Shown: piece after piece, positions 1-10,481 of the stretch
How positions within the stretch are numbered: the stretch's first letter is position 1
Layout: each line of letters begins with the position of its first letter
Assembly: GCA_916048095.2 (NCBI GenBank)
Contig: OU696577.1
Span: forward strand, 4,496,001 to 4,560,000
Origin: Sacculina carcini
Lineage: Eukaryota > Arthropoda > Thecostraca > Sacculinidae
Length of the DNA: 64,000 nt
Direction: 5' to 3'
Notes under the pieces: model-generated
Told to the model about the DNA's origin: nothing
Databases searched by the model: none
What the model saw: only the letters and a program-made list of their open reading frames with translations
Program-made: the position numbers and the translations under genes

Positions 1-1293
1 CGACGTCAAGCCCTTCGAAGTCGCTTTCAGGGATACAATCGGGCCACAATTTTTTCCAGGCAGAATTCAATGTACGTGTCGTAATGCCCTGCCATGCAGC
101 ATCAATCATTTTCAGAGCTATGGCAATGTTGAAATGTTCCTTCCAAAACTCACGATGGGTCATCTGACTATTGTCCGTGATTTCAAAGCATCGTCGGAAC
201 AAATATTTGGTATACAGTTTTTTGAAGTTTGAGATCACCTGCTGATCCATGGGCTGGAGGATTGAAGTGGTGTTGGGGGGAGGAAAATCACCCAAATGAA
301 CTTGAAATCTTCCATTATGTCGTCTTCCAGGCCATGGGGATGTGCGGGAGCGTTGTCTAGAACAAGCAAACATTTCAAGGGAAGGTCATTCTCCTGGAGA
401 TATTGCTTCACTGAAGGGCCAAAGACTAGATTTACCCATTCAGTGAAGAACTGCCGGGTCACCCACGCTTTTGCATTTGCCCTCCACATCACCTGTAGCC
501 TCTCTTTCAAGACTTTATGAGTCTTAAATGCGCGCGGGTTCTCTGCATGGTACACCAGCAGTGGCTTTACTTTGCAGTCACCGCTGGCATTAGCACACAC
601 TGCTAAGGTTAGACGATCTTTCATTGGCTTGTGGCCCGGCAGTTTTTTCTCCTCAGCGGTGATTAATGTCCTGCGTGGCATTTTCTTCCAAAAAAGGCCC
701 GTCTCGTCGCAGTTAAACACTTGTTGCGGGATATAACCTTCTTCGGAAATTTGTAAAGCGAAGCGGTGTTTAAACTCCTCCGCGGCTTTGGTATCTGCAC
801 TCGCTGCTTCGCCATGCCGTACCACAGAGTGGATGCCTGTCCTTTTCTTGAATTTCTCAAACCAGCCATGGCTTGCCTTGAAATACACTCCACGTGTACC
901 CGACGATGTCTCACCCACTGTTGACGCTGCCTCACGTTGAAGGTCCTTGTAGATGGACAGCGCTTTCTCGGAAACGATGCTCTCCGTGACGGTATCTCCT
1001 GCCAGCTCCTTGTCACGTATCCACAACAACAGAAGTCTCTCCATCTCGTCATGGATGTCGGTCCTCATTTTGGAAAGAATAGTCACTCCCTTGCTCGGTT
1101 TCATAGCTTTTATGGCATCTTTCTGTTTCAATATTGTACAGATCGTGGATGATGACCGATTGTACTGCTTTACGAGATCACTCACACGAACACCACGCTC
1201 ATGTTTGTCTATTACCTCTTGCTTCATTTCGATTGACATCATCCTCTTTTTCTTCTCAGAGGACGCCTTTCCATCTCCTTCTTTAGAACTCAT
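1..1293 (-). pseudogene. Tigger/pogo transposase (CENP-B/Jerky-like), frameshifted, 3' end outside window
   Basis: The best start is the ATG at 1293, giving MSSKEGDGKASSEKKK. The frame remains open further upstream, but only to a GTG. The N-terminus is a pipsqueak/CENP-B helix-turn-helix (residues about 15-60). A second CENP-B-type HTH follows, then the DDE catalytic core with FNCDETGLFWKK and LVLDNAPAHP, the first two catalytic Asp regions. The reading frame fails near 275, in a run of six C. The expected continuation (PNTTS..LQPMDQ) is present in another frame, and further transposase sequence continues down to base 1. I infer a one-base loss in the homopolymer. The enzyme would cut and paste the element; this copy cannot make a full one. 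Confidence 0.88.
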
Positions 1294-1553
1294 GATTAAT
1301 GTCACATAAAAAGCCACAAAAAGGAGATAAATGTGATAAAACCAACACAACACAAGAGCGCGGGATCAGACCTGTACGGCGGGGAAACACACGTGCTTAC
1401 TGCTGGGACGAGCGCTGGGCAGGGTTGCCAGGAGTCACGACCGAAAAAAATGACAAACTTGCAACTAAGAAAAGACAAAAAGGACAAACAATATTTTGCA
1501 AGTCAGGAAAGACTGTCATTGAAATTTTTTTACAACAAACATGGCAGTCCTGG

Positions 1554-1587
1554 CGCTAGGTGGCCTCGATCGCTCGGCCACCTAGCG
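1554..1587. repeat. Perfect 12-bp hairpin in Tigger leader
   Basis: CGCTAGGTGGCC (1554-1565) is followed after 10 bases by its exact complement (1576-1587). It lies between the transposase start and the TIR. It could be a subterminal protein-binding site or a chance foldback; nothing else in the sequence decides. Confidence 0.7.
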
Positions 1588-1708
1588 GGAGCATCTGAAA
1601 TGCTCGTAACTCGAATTTTCACTCGTATGTAGAGCACGATTTTTGCTCGAAAGACCGCTCGTATCTCGAGTTTCTCGTAAGTAGAGCAGCTCGTATGTCG
1701 AGGTTCCA

Positions 1709-1711
<3 letters not shown>

Positions 1712-1742
<31 letters not shown>
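1712..1742. repeat. (TA)n microsatellite at Tigger insertion site
   Basis: Alternating TA tract directly abutting the Tigger terminus. It fits a TA-targeting insertion. Confidence 0.9.
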
Positions 1743-1747
<5 letters not shown>

Positions 1748-1749
1748 TT

Positions 1750-2095
1750 TGTATATTTTACTTTGATTTATGCACCCAAAATTACCCAAAAATACACTCA
1801 CACACACGCTCATGCCGACAAACACATACACACACATGGACGAACACACACACACACATAATGTAGCAGAATGCAAGCGTCAAATATACTTGTTTCTATT
1901 CATCCCATTATTATATGTATGTGTATGTGTGGTCACTCTTGCAAGATTTATCAAGTACAATTAGCAGAAATGATGCGGTGTCATTCTAGCAGGAAAGTTT
2001 CGAGCAATCATTCAACTCAATGATATGATGTATAGAATCAATATGAAAAACAAACACATATAGAAGCAATGTCATTTACAAATACAATACATTAG
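1750..2095 (-). repeat. Unclassified dispersed repeat, copy 1
   Basis: Read on the minus strand, this stretch matches two other copies at 22745-23165 and 23555-24130. Shared landmarks are an ACATTGATTYTATACATCAT segment, a GACGCTTGCATTCTRCT segment, internal CA/TG tracts of variable length, and TAAATCAAAGTAAAATAT near one end. It has no coding capacity. No family is recognised; a SINE- or MITE-like non-autonomous element is possible. Confidence 0.65.
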
Positions 2096-2100
2096 TTTTT

Positions 2101-2293
2101 TGTTTTTTTGACAAACAAATATATTTACAAACGCGTACACATTTTCACAATACTACAATACAATGGAGGCAGCGTTGCCACGAATGACGGCCAGGCTTAT
2201 TCGCTGCCGAAGCCTCTCGCGTCTCTCGCGGCTCCCCTGTCTCTCGCGGCTCCCCTGAAAGTTCGTTCATTCTTCCGCCCAAGAGCTTGACGA
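2101..2293 (-). mobile_element. 5'-truncated 3' end of the zinc-finger/PHD retroelement, copy 1
   Basis: About 190 bases match the last coding codons and short 3' UTR of the element at 19015-22540, including GGAGGCAGCGTTGCCACGAA and ACAAACGCGTACAC. The translated minus strand retains the C-terminal LLGGR..E.SGEPRET and GRHSWQR pattern. A local triplication of the CTCTCGCGGCTCCCCTG segment (2215-2260) adds residues. The truncated 5' side runs directly into a TG-rich array. Confidence 0.8.
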
Positions 2294-2299
2294 AGTATA

Positions 2300-2445
2300 C
2301 ATTAGAGTGTGTTTGTATGAATGTTGATGGGTGTGTATGTGTATGTGGGTGTGTATGCTTGTATGTGTATGTTAGTGTGTATGTGTGTATGTATGTAAAT
2401 GTGCGTGCATGTGTGTAAGTAAGTAAGTGAGTAAGTAAGTGTATT
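2300..2445. repeat. TG/TGTA-rich microsatellite
   Basis: Irregular (TGTGTATG)n array between the truncated retroelement end and the 3' tail of the neighbouring LINE. Open reading frames across it are an artefact of the repeat. Confidence 0.85.
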
Positions 2446-3285
2446 GCCACAACAGCAAGAAAAACAACAAAACAATCAGCTAAATATTGCGGCGATAGTT
2501 CGTCGAGCTAAACAGCTCCTGGACGAACAGATTGACATAAACATTTCAACATTACATGTAATTGTATCAATACAGTTTAATTGACTCTATGATAATATAT
2601 CAATTTAATCAGTTCACTCAATGAAAGTGTACACTATGAATGACATCATCGACAATTGTGAGTAGACACGTGGAAACATGACAATATATATATGTACGAA
2701 ACGCGGAACAAATTACGCATGTTCAGCGGTGTTCACATTCGGACACATTTGTTGTTTTTTTGCTCAAGCAGGTGTTTTTTAATCTATTTTCATACACATT
2801 CTTGCGAACCGCGTTCAGAATTTGCTTAAGATTGATGGGAAGTTCATTGAATGAATTTGGAGCCGAACATATTACACTGTGTTTAAAAAGAGTTGTTCTA
2901 AAAGACGGACATTCAAAGTTCAAGCGATGACTTCTTGTCGTGTAGCTGCTTTCAGTTAAGGTAAAAAGTGTGCTATTTTTGTATTCATGAATCAATACTA
3001 AGGTGAAATATTTGTGAATGAAATGAATTTGCAATATGTTTCTGTCTGCTAAATATTTATCTATGGACTCGAATTTTTTAACGTGAAATATGCAACGAAA
3101 TATTTTGTTTTGTGCAATACTTAATTGTTTATTAAATGAGGGTCATGTGGATCCCCATAATGCTACACAGTAATGCAGGTGAGGATAGCACATTGTGTAA
3201 TATATGCTAAGAATAACTTCAGTAGTCAGGTTATGTCTTATCCGGTAGAGTATGCCTGTAAATTGCAAGATTTTGGCGCATGTTG
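2440..3285 (-). pseudogene. LINE-2 family copy: C-terminal reverse transcriptase fragment and 3' UTR
   Basis: On the minus strand 3283-2735 encodes the end of a CR1/jockey-type reverse transcriptase: GILYRIRHNLTTEVILSIYY, YPHLHYCVALWGST, a TGA where Trp is expected, then FNKQLSIAQNKIFRCIFHVK and the terminal FNELP motif. The 3' UTR (about 2450-2720) holds a GTCGAGCTAA block also found in copies at 11041 and 18600, and ends in short TTAC-type repeats against a TG array. 5'-truncated, as is usual for LINEs. It is closest to the 17126-18625 copy. Confidence 0.75.
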
Positions 3286-3366
3286 GTGTGTCTGTGTGAG
3301 TGTGTGTGTACATATATCTGTGTGTGAGTGCGTGTGTACATTTGTGTGTGTATGTACGTGTGTGTG
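3285..3366. repeat. TG microsatellite
   Basis: TGTGTGTG/TGTA array separating the LINE-2 fragment from the next retroelement end. Confidence 0.85.
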
Positions 3367-3368
3367 AG

Positions 3369-3541
3369 TTTTTTTGACACACAAACGAATATATTTACAA
3401 GCGCGTTCACATATTAACAACACTACAATACAATGGAGGCGGCGTTGCCACGAATGACGGCCAGGCAGATTCGCTGCCGAAGTCTCTCGATGCTCCCCTG
3501 AACGCTCACTGATTCTTCCGCACCAGGAGCTTGATGAAGTC
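3369..3541 (-). mobile_element. 5'-truncated 3' end of the zinc-finger/PHD retroelement, copy 2
   Basis: It matches 19025-19205 closely, including ATGGAGGCGGCGTTGCCACG and the short 3' UTR. It lies within TG arrays on both sides (3285-3366 and 3550-3600), so the insertion appears to have split or entered a microsatellite. Confidence 0.8.
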
Positions 3542-3549
3542 ACCCACAG

Positions 3550-3600
3550 TCTGTGTGTGAGTGTGTGTGTATGTGTGTGTGTATGCGTGTATGTGTACTC
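3550..3600. repeat. TG microsatellite
   Basis: GTGTGTATG-type array between retroelement copy 2 and the 3' end of the full LINE. It is followed by ACTCACAGTT repeated twice (about 3597-3616), probably the LINE 3' tail. Confidence 0.8.
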
Positions 3601-3641
3601 ACAGTTACTCACAGTTGTAGTTTACAGGAAATGAGCAGGGC

Positions 3642-5600
3642 TCAGACTGTCCTGTCTCCATACCCACATTTATCTAACCTATGCTTGAACTGTGCTATAC
3701 TGTTTGATTGAACTATTTCTTTACCCAAACGGTTCCATATATCTATACACCTACTTGGGAAACTGTACTTCTTTATATCCCTTAATACCCGGGTTTGCTG
3801 TAGACATTTATTGTGTCCCCTATGGTCCCTCGTACTCCAAACCACCCAATCTTTCCTATCCAATCGTTCCATACCAAGGCTGTGCTTGAAAACGTTTATT
3901 AAATCCCCCCTTAACCTTCTCTTTTCCAGTGACGACAACCCAATTTTCTCTAACCTTTTTTCATAATTCAACGAACTCAATGATGTTAACAGCTTAGTCG
4001 CTACTTTTTGGACTTTCTCTAACCTAGCGATATGTTTTTTATTGTGGGGAGCCCAAATTACTGCCGCGTATTCTAGTGGGTGCCTTATCACATTTTTTAT
4101 CAATTTTTTTACCACTCCCTCATCCATGAAGTTAAATGAGACCCTTATATTCTTTATGGTTCTATACGCCGCATTCACTACTCTGGTTATATGCCTCTCC
4201 GGCGACAGATCATCCTCAATAGTTACACCCAAATCTCTTTCGGCAGTCACCTTCTGCAGCTTGTGCTCGCCCAACATATAACATCTCGATGGTCTGAGTT
4301 TTCCTTTACCAAATTCCATAACGTGGCACTTGCTGGCATTAAACTCCATGCCCCATTCCCTACTCCACTCACATAGCCTGTCTAGATCCTCTTGCAATTT
4401 TTGGCAGCTGGTCCGATCTTTCACTCTTCTCAAAATTTTCGCATCATCTGCAAACATGTTCACGTAACTGCCTATTCTCTCCGTCATTTGATTTATGTAC
4501 ACCAGGAACATTATCGGTCCAAGCACTGATCCTTGAGGGACGCCACTTGTGACTTCTCTCCACGTCGATTTGGCACCTCTTACAACTGTTCTCATTTTAC
4601 GTCCGCTCAAATAATCTCTCATCCAATCCAAAAGCTTTCCACGTATCCCTCCTTCATGCTCAATTTGCCACAATAACTTGTTTCGTGGAACCCTGTCGAA
4701 CGCCTTTTTCAGGTCCAGATATACACAATCGACCCATCCATCTCTTTCCTGCACTGTGTCTATCACCCTAGAATAAAAACTCATCAAGTTCGCAACACAA
4801 GACCTTCCACTCCTGAATCCATACTGTGTCTCATTTAAAATACTGTTATCCTCCAAATATGATACCCATCTGTCCTTAATGATCGACTCCACCAATTTAC
4901 ACATGACGCTTGTTAGTGAGATCGGCCTGTAATTCAGCGGTTTGTCTCTCTCTCCTCCTTTGTATATCGGTATTATATTCGCCAGCTTCCACTCCTGGGG
5001 AAGAATTCCTTGTGACAGGCTACCTTGGACAATATCGAACACCGGTGTGAGGAGTTCATATCTACATTCTTTCAGGATCACCGCGGCGATATCATCTGGA
5101 CCAACTGCTTTTCTGCATTGAAGACCACTCAGGCGCCTCTCAATCTCTTCGCGATATACTTCAATATAGTCGATTCCCAGTCTGGTATCAACTATCACCG
5201 GAGTTTCCAATCCGTCCTCAGTCGTAAATACCTCTTGAAACTTCCTGTTCATGACTTCACAAATATCTCCTGCTTCCTCGTAAATTTCGCCATCCACAAT
5301 CAATTTGTCTATAGCAACCTTACTTTTCAATTTTTTGTTTAGAAACTTGTAAAACAACTTTGGTTCATATTTACTCTTGTCTACAATGCTTTTCTCATAT
5401 TGTCTTTCCTCCTGCCTTCTCACACTCACGTAATGGTTGCGTGCTTTTTTGAATTTCTCTCTATTTCTCAACGTATTCCGTCTTCTCATTCTTTTCCAAG
5501 CCTCTTCTTTTTGCACACGTGCCCTTTCACATTTTTTATTGAACCATTGTTTTTAAACAGCATTTTTTTCTTTGAATTTTGGTACGAATTGTTGCACACC
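3642..5600 (-). pseudogene. LINE-1 ORF2, reverse transcriptase part
   Basis: Continuation of ORF2. After the frameshift near 5620 there is a TAA codon at about 5555, and then an uninterrupted frame of over 600 codons. RT motifs are all present: AVGPDDI, WKLANIIPIYKGG, NYRPISLTSV, QYGFRSGRSC, YLDLKKAFDRVP (motif A Asp), TSGVPQGSVLGP (motif B) and MFADDAKI (motif C with both Asp). The C-terminal thumb region ends with FPSRCIDIWNRLGKEIV. The catalytic residues look intact; only the frame is broken. Confidence 0.88.
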
Positions 5601-5614
5601 CCTTTTGTAGATCT

Positions 5615-6556
5615 CTAAAAAGGCATTGTATTTTCCTTGTACACTTTCCTTGTATTTTCCTTGTACATTTTCCTTGCTTCCAGCAAGTCTTTCCAGTCTA
5701 CTTCTGCGAAATATCTCTTCATACCGTCAAAATTACTTTTAGCGTAGTTCAATTTTGCCTGCGGTGGTACTCCTAAGCTTCCTGGCCCTTCATTCGTTCC
5801 TATTGTTGTAATCTCTATCATTATGTGATCACTCTTACCCAGAGGGCTTTCATAGTGAATATCCACTATCTCACCGGGATGACCTGTGAAAACTAAATCC
5901 AACCTCGAGGGTTCATCATCACCTCTATACCTAGTAGGTTGCGTTACCCATTGCGTCATAAAGCCCTCAGTCATTAATTCTAGCAACATATATCCCCAGG
6001 AATTTTCATTACCATTGGTGACCAAATTTTCCCAATCTACTTCTTTACAATTGAAGTCTCCCATGAGTATGATTTCTCTCTGTCTCCCCATTATATTTGC
6101 TAACTCCTCCTTTGATTCAAATAACATCTCACTATATTCTTCCTGCTTCCACGCAGCAGTTTTTGGTGGAACATACATTACTCCAATACATTTAACATTT
6201 TTACCATGTCTAATTTTCGTGCTCAAAAACTCTGCCTTACCTTTTCCAAAATGCGTATCTTCTATTGCTATATCCTTTCTCACACACATCATAACACCTC
6301 CCCCAAATTTCCCCATCCTATCCCTTCTGATCACATTATAGTCTTCCTCCCTGAGGATAACATCAAAGTCCTGGGACAATTTCGTTTCTGTCATGCAAAC
6401 AATATGAGGTTTCATTCTTCTCAAATAATCTTCCAATTCGCTTTTTATTGACATGAATCCATCTACATTTGTATATACAATCCTCAACCCATCTTCTCTA
6501 CTGACCATTCCACCATTTTTTGTGCCTTTATTCAGTCGTGTCTCGGTTTGTACCAT
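5615..6556 (-). pseudogene. LINE-1 ORF2, apurinic-type endonuclease part
   Basis: Begins at the ATG at 6556, inside the end of ORF1. Exonuclease-endonuclease-phosphatase motifs are seen in order: RIVYTNVDGF, MTETKL (catalytic Glu), GGGVMMCVR, GVMYVPP, ILMGDFNCKEVDW (catalytic Asp and Asn), PTR...SRLDLVFT and GKSDHIMIEI (catalytic His). This domain nicks target DNA for target-primed reverse transcription. The frame ends early at 5615, just after a duplicated VYKENT block caused by a ~20-bp tandem repeat. The natural continuation (EIYKRGVQQFVPKFK) lies in the next frame, so this is one broken ORF with the entry below. Confidence 0.85.
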
Positions 6557-7554
6557 TTTCTGAGTCTTCCTTCCAGCACCCGCCAGTAAAAAACTTCCTT
6601 CTCCTTCTCAGTTCTTTGCATGTTCCTCTTCTTAGACTCCTGAAACAATTCTCTTCTTTTTTGCCTTTCCTCCTCATTGAGGTCCTCTCTTACCCAGACA
6701 TTTTTCCATTTTTCTTCGTGTGACAACTTCCATGTCTTTCTTAGTACTTTGCTAGCCATCTCCTGACTTCTGAACTTGACCTTCATTGGTCTCATGCTAC
6801 CTTTCTCGTACTTTCCAAGTCTGAATACTTCCTGTATATCCCCTCCCGCTCCTTCTTCAACAGCACCAACAACGTCTTCCACCACTTTCATCTCAACCTT
6901 CTTTCTTTCCCACCAGTTTGGGTACTCAGCCTCCTTCACTCCGAACAAAATGACACTCTGCTTTTTTTCCACAATGTCCCTCACGACGTTTTCTTTTTGC
7001 TTCAGTACATGCACTACTTCCTTTTCGATTTTAGTGTCTCTTTCTTCTTTTTGCTGCCTCATGACTTCCTTGAAATCCTGTATGACCTCTCCTTGTTCTT
7101 TTGCCCATACTTCCTGGTTTTTCTTCAATTTCCCCAAGTCATCATCCTGTTGTTTTGCGGCATCCTCTCTCATTTTGAGCCTTTCTTTCAACCTTTCATT
7201 CACCTGCAAGACTTCTTGAATTCGATCTTTAAGTCCTGCATTTTCACTTTTCACTTTTTCATTCGTCTCATTCAACTCCATCACTTGATTTCTCAATTCT
7301 TGCATCTCCTTCTGCATCTCCCCCATAACCACACCCAAGTCATTTTTCTCTCCCTCCTCACTTGGTCTCACTCTTTCTCTCATCTCTTTCAGGTCCCTCT
7401 CCAACTCCCCAATTCTCCTGGCGTTGTCTGCTACCTCTTTCTCAAAACCACGCTTTTCGGCGTCCGCCCCCCCTCTTTCTTCTACAGGTCTTCCCACCTC
7501 CAACTGGCTTTCCTCTGTGCTCACACTGGTCTGTTTCTTTCTCCTTCCTGTCAT
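6532..7554 (-). CDS. LINE-1 ORF1 protein (coiled-coil, RRM-like)
   Basis: Intact frame from the ATG at 7554 (MTGRRKKQT), about 340 residues. Residues about 50-190 are a long, highly charged coiled coil rich in E, K, R and L heptads, expected to oligomerise. A C-terminal RNA-binding module follows, with QSVILFGVKEAE, VFRLGKYEKGSMRPMKVKF and WVREDLNEEERQKRREL. This is the arrangement of CR1/L2-type ORF1 proteins, which coat the element RNA and act as chaperones. The frame also extends to an upstream GTG, which I do not favour as the start. It ends 25 bases inside ORF2. Confidence 0.85.
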   Translation of the reverse strand: MTGRRKKQTSVSTEESQLEVGRPVEERGGADAEKRGFEKEVADNARRIGELERDLKEMRERVRPSEEGEKNDLGVVMGEMQKEMQELRNQVMELNETNEKVKSENAGLKDRIQEVLQVNERLKERLKMREDAAKQQDDDLGKLKKNQEVWAKEQGEVIQDFKEVMRQQKEERDTKIEKEVVHVLKQKENVVRDIVEKKQSVILFGVKEAEYPNWWERKKVEMKVVEDVVGAVEEGAGGDIQEVFRLGKYEKGSMRPMKVKFRSQEMASKVLRKTWKLSHEEKWKNVWVREDLNEEERQKRRELFQESKKRNMQRTEKEKEVFYWRVLEGRLRKWYKPRHD

Positions 7555-7764
7555 TTTCCCTTGGAGACAGAACTGCTTTTGCCCCACTCACCTGTTAATA
7601 CAACTCGTTATGTTCAGTTGTTGATACAATGCCGAAATTTGAAGGCCACTGGCGCAACTTTCAAACCACAACACACACACAGATTCACAATTCACCAGGA
7701 CACAACCGCACTCTAACACAGTCAAACAAACAGTGACAAACAGTGTGTACAGTGACAAACAGTG

Positions 7765-7949
7765 TGTATGTATTTACAATCAAGTATTCATTTTATAATA
7801 ATGTAAAATTAAGCACGCACAAATGCGCGCGTTGTATATGCGAGTCAGTTCGGCGACCCGGTGATGGTTGCCGCGTTGCCGCGCACGACCGCCAGGCTGA
7901 CCCGCTCTCTGAGCCAGGCCGTCTCGCGCGGCTCTCCCGAACGCTCTAA
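7765..7949 (-). mobile_element. Divergent relative of the zinc-finger/PHD retroelement, 3' end (copy 3)
   Basis: 7861-7949 aligns with the coding end of the 19-22.5 kb element (GCCGCGTTGCCGCGCACGAC region) but with roughly one change in five bases. Its 3' UTR (7765-7860) does not match. It therefore represents another subfamily. Its 5'-truncated side abuts a 320-bp TG array. Confidence 0.65.
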
Positions 7950-8268
7950 CAGTGTGTATGTATCTGTGTGTATGTATGTGTGTGTATGTATGTGTGTGTA
8001 TGTATGTGTGTGTATGTATGTGTGTGTATGTATGTATGTGTGTGTGTATATGTGTGTGTATGTATGTGAGTGTATGTGTGTGTATGTGTGTGTATGTATG
8101 TGTGTATGTTTGTGTGTGTATGTATGTGTGTGTATGTATGTGTGTGTATGTATGTGTGTTTATGTATGTATGTGTGTATGTATGTGCGTGTATGTAAGTG
8201 TGTGTATGTGTGTGTGTATGTGTGTGTGTATGTATGTGTGTATGTGTGTGTGTATGTGTATGAGTGTA
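7950..8268. repeat. Long TG/TGTA microsatellite
   Basis: About 320 bases of (TGTGTATG)n-like repeat, the longest such array here. Long frames in all directions come from the period-4 repeat and are not genes. Confidence 0.92.
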
Positions 8269-8374
8269 AAGTAAAGTAAAGTGAAAATATTTGCCACTCA
8301 TCATAACATGTACACAATAAAGAAAGATATAGCAATATTTGTGGCGCATATCCATTAACCCATTAATGCCGACT

Positions 8375-8390
8375 GGCAAGTTTACTTGCC
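8375..8390. promoter_or_regulatory. Subterminal palindrome GGCAAGTTTACTTGCC, left copy 1
   Basis: 16-bp palindrome 16 bases inside the left piggyBac TIR. Sister copies lie at 8716-8731 and 10466-10481 with a variable centre. The repeated placement near both ends suggests a transposase-binding site; that role is inferred. Confidence 0.6.
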
Positions 8391-8715
8391 ACACACAAAA
8401 ATAAAATTCAGGAAAGAAATAACAATGGAATTGTAATTGAAGGTGTTTTATATTGTTGAAACAAGTATTGAACGTGCACAGAACACGTTCTCGACGCGCT
8501 GCTGCGTCACATGTCCGCTCAGTTGACCTTGAAAGTTGCTACTGTGCAGCATGGCGCTACCACGTCACATATAATCATAAGTTTTTAACTGCATTAGTGT
8601 GCTCTTTTCTACTATTTCATATATAACTGTTCCTAAAATGATGATCTAGCATTGAGTGATTGAGTTTTTATTCTGATGATAATATATGGGCTGTTTTATT
8701 ACAACAAATAAACAT

Positions 8716-8731
8716 GGCAAGTAAACTTGCC
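8716..8731. promoter_or_regulatory. Subterminal palindrome GGCAAGTAAACTTGCC, left copy 2
   Basis: Second left-side copy, about 340 bases internal to the first, upstream of the transposase relic. Confidence 0.55.
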
Positions 8732-8822
8732 ACCCGGCGTTGGCGATAAGGGTTTGATCAATTTTGAATGTACCGCTCCTTACGTGCAATGATATATTTC
8801 TATCTTAATTTCAGTTTGTCCA

Positions 8823-10371
8823 TGAATGAAATAAATGACCTTATGATGGAAGGAAATCAGATGAGCAAACTGAAGTCAGAAAACCTATCGAACCCCCGAT
8901 GAAGCACCGGAAGCCGACACAGATCAAGACAGTGACGTTCTGATGATGAAGTTACCTGCAACCCGGTGAACCTTCCCAGGAGAATTTTACTCAGCAATGT
9001 TTTGAGTCGTAATGCAGATGATGATTACCCTCCCATCGAATCAACACAATTTGTTCCATCAGAGCCACCTAAAACAATAATTACCTAAACAAAGATTTCG
9101 ACTTAAACTTTGGACAATTTGTACATCAGATGAATTTTTGCATCATGCTGAGCGATATTGTGGAATACATACGAAAGTGACTGATAAAGGATTTGGTCTT
9201 GGTGGGAGTTTAGTGATTCAAATGAATGAAAATGTGAGTATGCAACCTGGTCAGCACGCTGTAGTTGACAATTGTTTTGGGTCAGTTGCATTATTGAAGA
9301 ACTTGCATCAAACAAAATATCAGCCACCTGCACATTCAGAGAAGACAGGCTCTCTGCAGCCCCTCTGAGCACAAGACAGTCCTTAGCATGGGCGTAAATC
9401 CTGGGGGGTATGGGGGGTATATATACCCCCCGACAAATTAGCTGGGGGGTATGAATATGCAATTATACCCCCCGAGAATTCTGCTGAGTTCAGTTCATTA
9501 GGTATATTATCATCAAAATCAGCATAGAAGGCAAATGACAATAGGCCAAAAATGCAAGAAATTATAAATATGTGAATAATTATATTACGCAATACACTTT
9601 TCATTGAGGTATGTGTATTGTAATTGAATAGGCTGAAAATAGTTGAGGGTCTCGTGCAATTGACCAGCTGAGCGAACTTTGAACACTAATACATGATGGC
9701 TGTCATCCCCCCCGAGCCTCGACACAAATCTACGCCGATGGTCCTTAGATAAATGATATGGATAATGATAGATATGGAAAGAGGGACTATGGATGAATCA
9801 TTCACTAGCTGCATTTCAGTTGTAAAGTGGAAGGACAACAAAGTGGTGAGTGTTACATCCAACAAACTTCGTTCAGAGCCGTCGAAGAAAGCTAGAAGAT
9901 GGAATAGGATCCAAAAGAAACATGTTGAAGTTAATTTGCCACATTCAATACACATTTATAATCAGCACATGGGCGGCGTTGATGTGTTCGATCAACAAGT
10001 AGCAGCTTATCGATGCAGAATAAGATAATAAAAATGGTGGTGGCCCCTTTTTGCATGGACTGTGAACGCTCAGGTTGTAAATGGATGGAAGCTCTTCAGG
10101 AACTACGATGAGAAAATCATTTTGCTGGACTTTGCACGGCAACTGGTGATATCGACGCTGTCAAATTATGGGAAACCCAGAGCAAGACCAAGTCCAGTTC
10201 CTATGGCTGTGGTGGAAACAGTGCGGTACAACACTCAGCAGCATTGGATTTACAAAGACAAGAGTCATTTCAACAGATATCGTCAGTGTGGTGGACGCAC
10301 CATATATTTTTGCAGTGTATACAATATTCCTGTTCACCCTGAATGTATGAATGAATTTCACACAAAAAAGT
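8823..10371 (+). pseudogene. piggyBac transposase relic
   Basis: Recognisable pieces in order: an acidic N-terminal stretch (MNEINDLMMEG, from 8823); GFGLGGSLVIQMNEN and QPGQHAVVDNCFGSVALLKN (9188-9305; D at the DNFFTS position); KWKDNKVVSVTSNKL and HIYNQHMGGVDVFDQQVAAY (9825-10020, the conserved MGGVD motif); and a C-terminal cysteine-rich domain with RYRQCGGRTIYFC and PVHPECMNEFH. Several stops and frameshifts are present. The segment coding the first catalytic Asp region is missing near 9130. A hAT MITE splits it at 9387. It cannot be functional. Confidence 0.88.
9387..9740. mobile_element. hAT-type MITE inside piggyBac
   Basis: 354-bp non-coding element. Imperfect TIRs start CATGGGCGTAAATCC at the left and CATCGGCGTAGATTTG at the right (complement strand). 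Both sides carry an exact 8-bp duplication GTCCTTAG (9379-9386, 9741-9748), diagnostic of hAT. The ends are G/C homopolymer-rich (GGGGGG, CCCCCCC). It interrupts the piggyBac transposase and so is younger. Confidence 0.88.
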
Positions 10372-10465
10372 AATATTATAATGGTGAAATTATGTGAAAT
10401 TTGGAAAATTTCAATTAGTTTTTAGTTTTTATTGTTTGCCATATTTCTTTATGTTATTGCCGGTT

Positions 10466-10481
10466 GGCAAGTATACTTGCC
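10466..10481. promoter_or_regulatory. Subterminal palindrome GGCAAGTATACTTGCC, right copy
   Basis: Right-side copy, about 130 bases from the element end; exactly self-complementary. Confidence 0.6.

Larger units (their letters stand above)
1..1711 (-). mobile_element. Tigger-type (Tc1/mariner superfamily) DNA transposon, 5' end and most of body
   Basis: The element reads on the minus strand and runs off the left edge of the window, so only its transposase-5' end is seen. Its outer end is at 1711, where the terminal sequence reads CAGTGGAACCTCGACATACG on the minus strand. It is followed directly by a TA dinucleotide (1712-1713), the usual Tc1/mariner target duplication, and then by a (TA)n tract. 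CAGT followed by a pyrimidine-rich TIR is typical of Tigger/pogo elements. The stretch 1294-1711 between TIR and transposase start is non-coding leader and carries a strong hairpin at 1554-1587. Confidence 0.85.
3600..7740 (-). mobile_element. Near full-length CR1-like LINE (LINE-1)
   Basis: A complete two-ORF non-LTR retrotransposon on the minus strand, about 4.1 kb. The order is: 5' UTR (7555-~7740), ORF1 (7554-6532), ORF2 endonuclease (6556-5615), ORF2 reverse transcriptase (5516-3642), then a short 3' tail. ORF1 and ORF2 overlap by 25 bases, so ORF2 would be reached by reinitiation or frameshifting. Only two lesions split ORF2. This and the intact ORF1 make it the youngest-looking LINE in the window. 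Confidence 0.88.

Noticed and set aside
1294-1353. Longer Tigger transposase starting at a GTG
   Set aside because: The added residues are hydrophobic, unlike pogo N-termini, and a good ATG starts the basic DNA-binding region at 1293.
7950-8270. Long open frames of Cys/Val/Tyr or Thr/His residues across TG arrays
   Set aside because: They are translations of a period-4 TG/TGTA repeat, which is open in several frames. The same applies to 2300-2445, 22545-22665, 26893-27126, 39508-39581 and 42630-42830.
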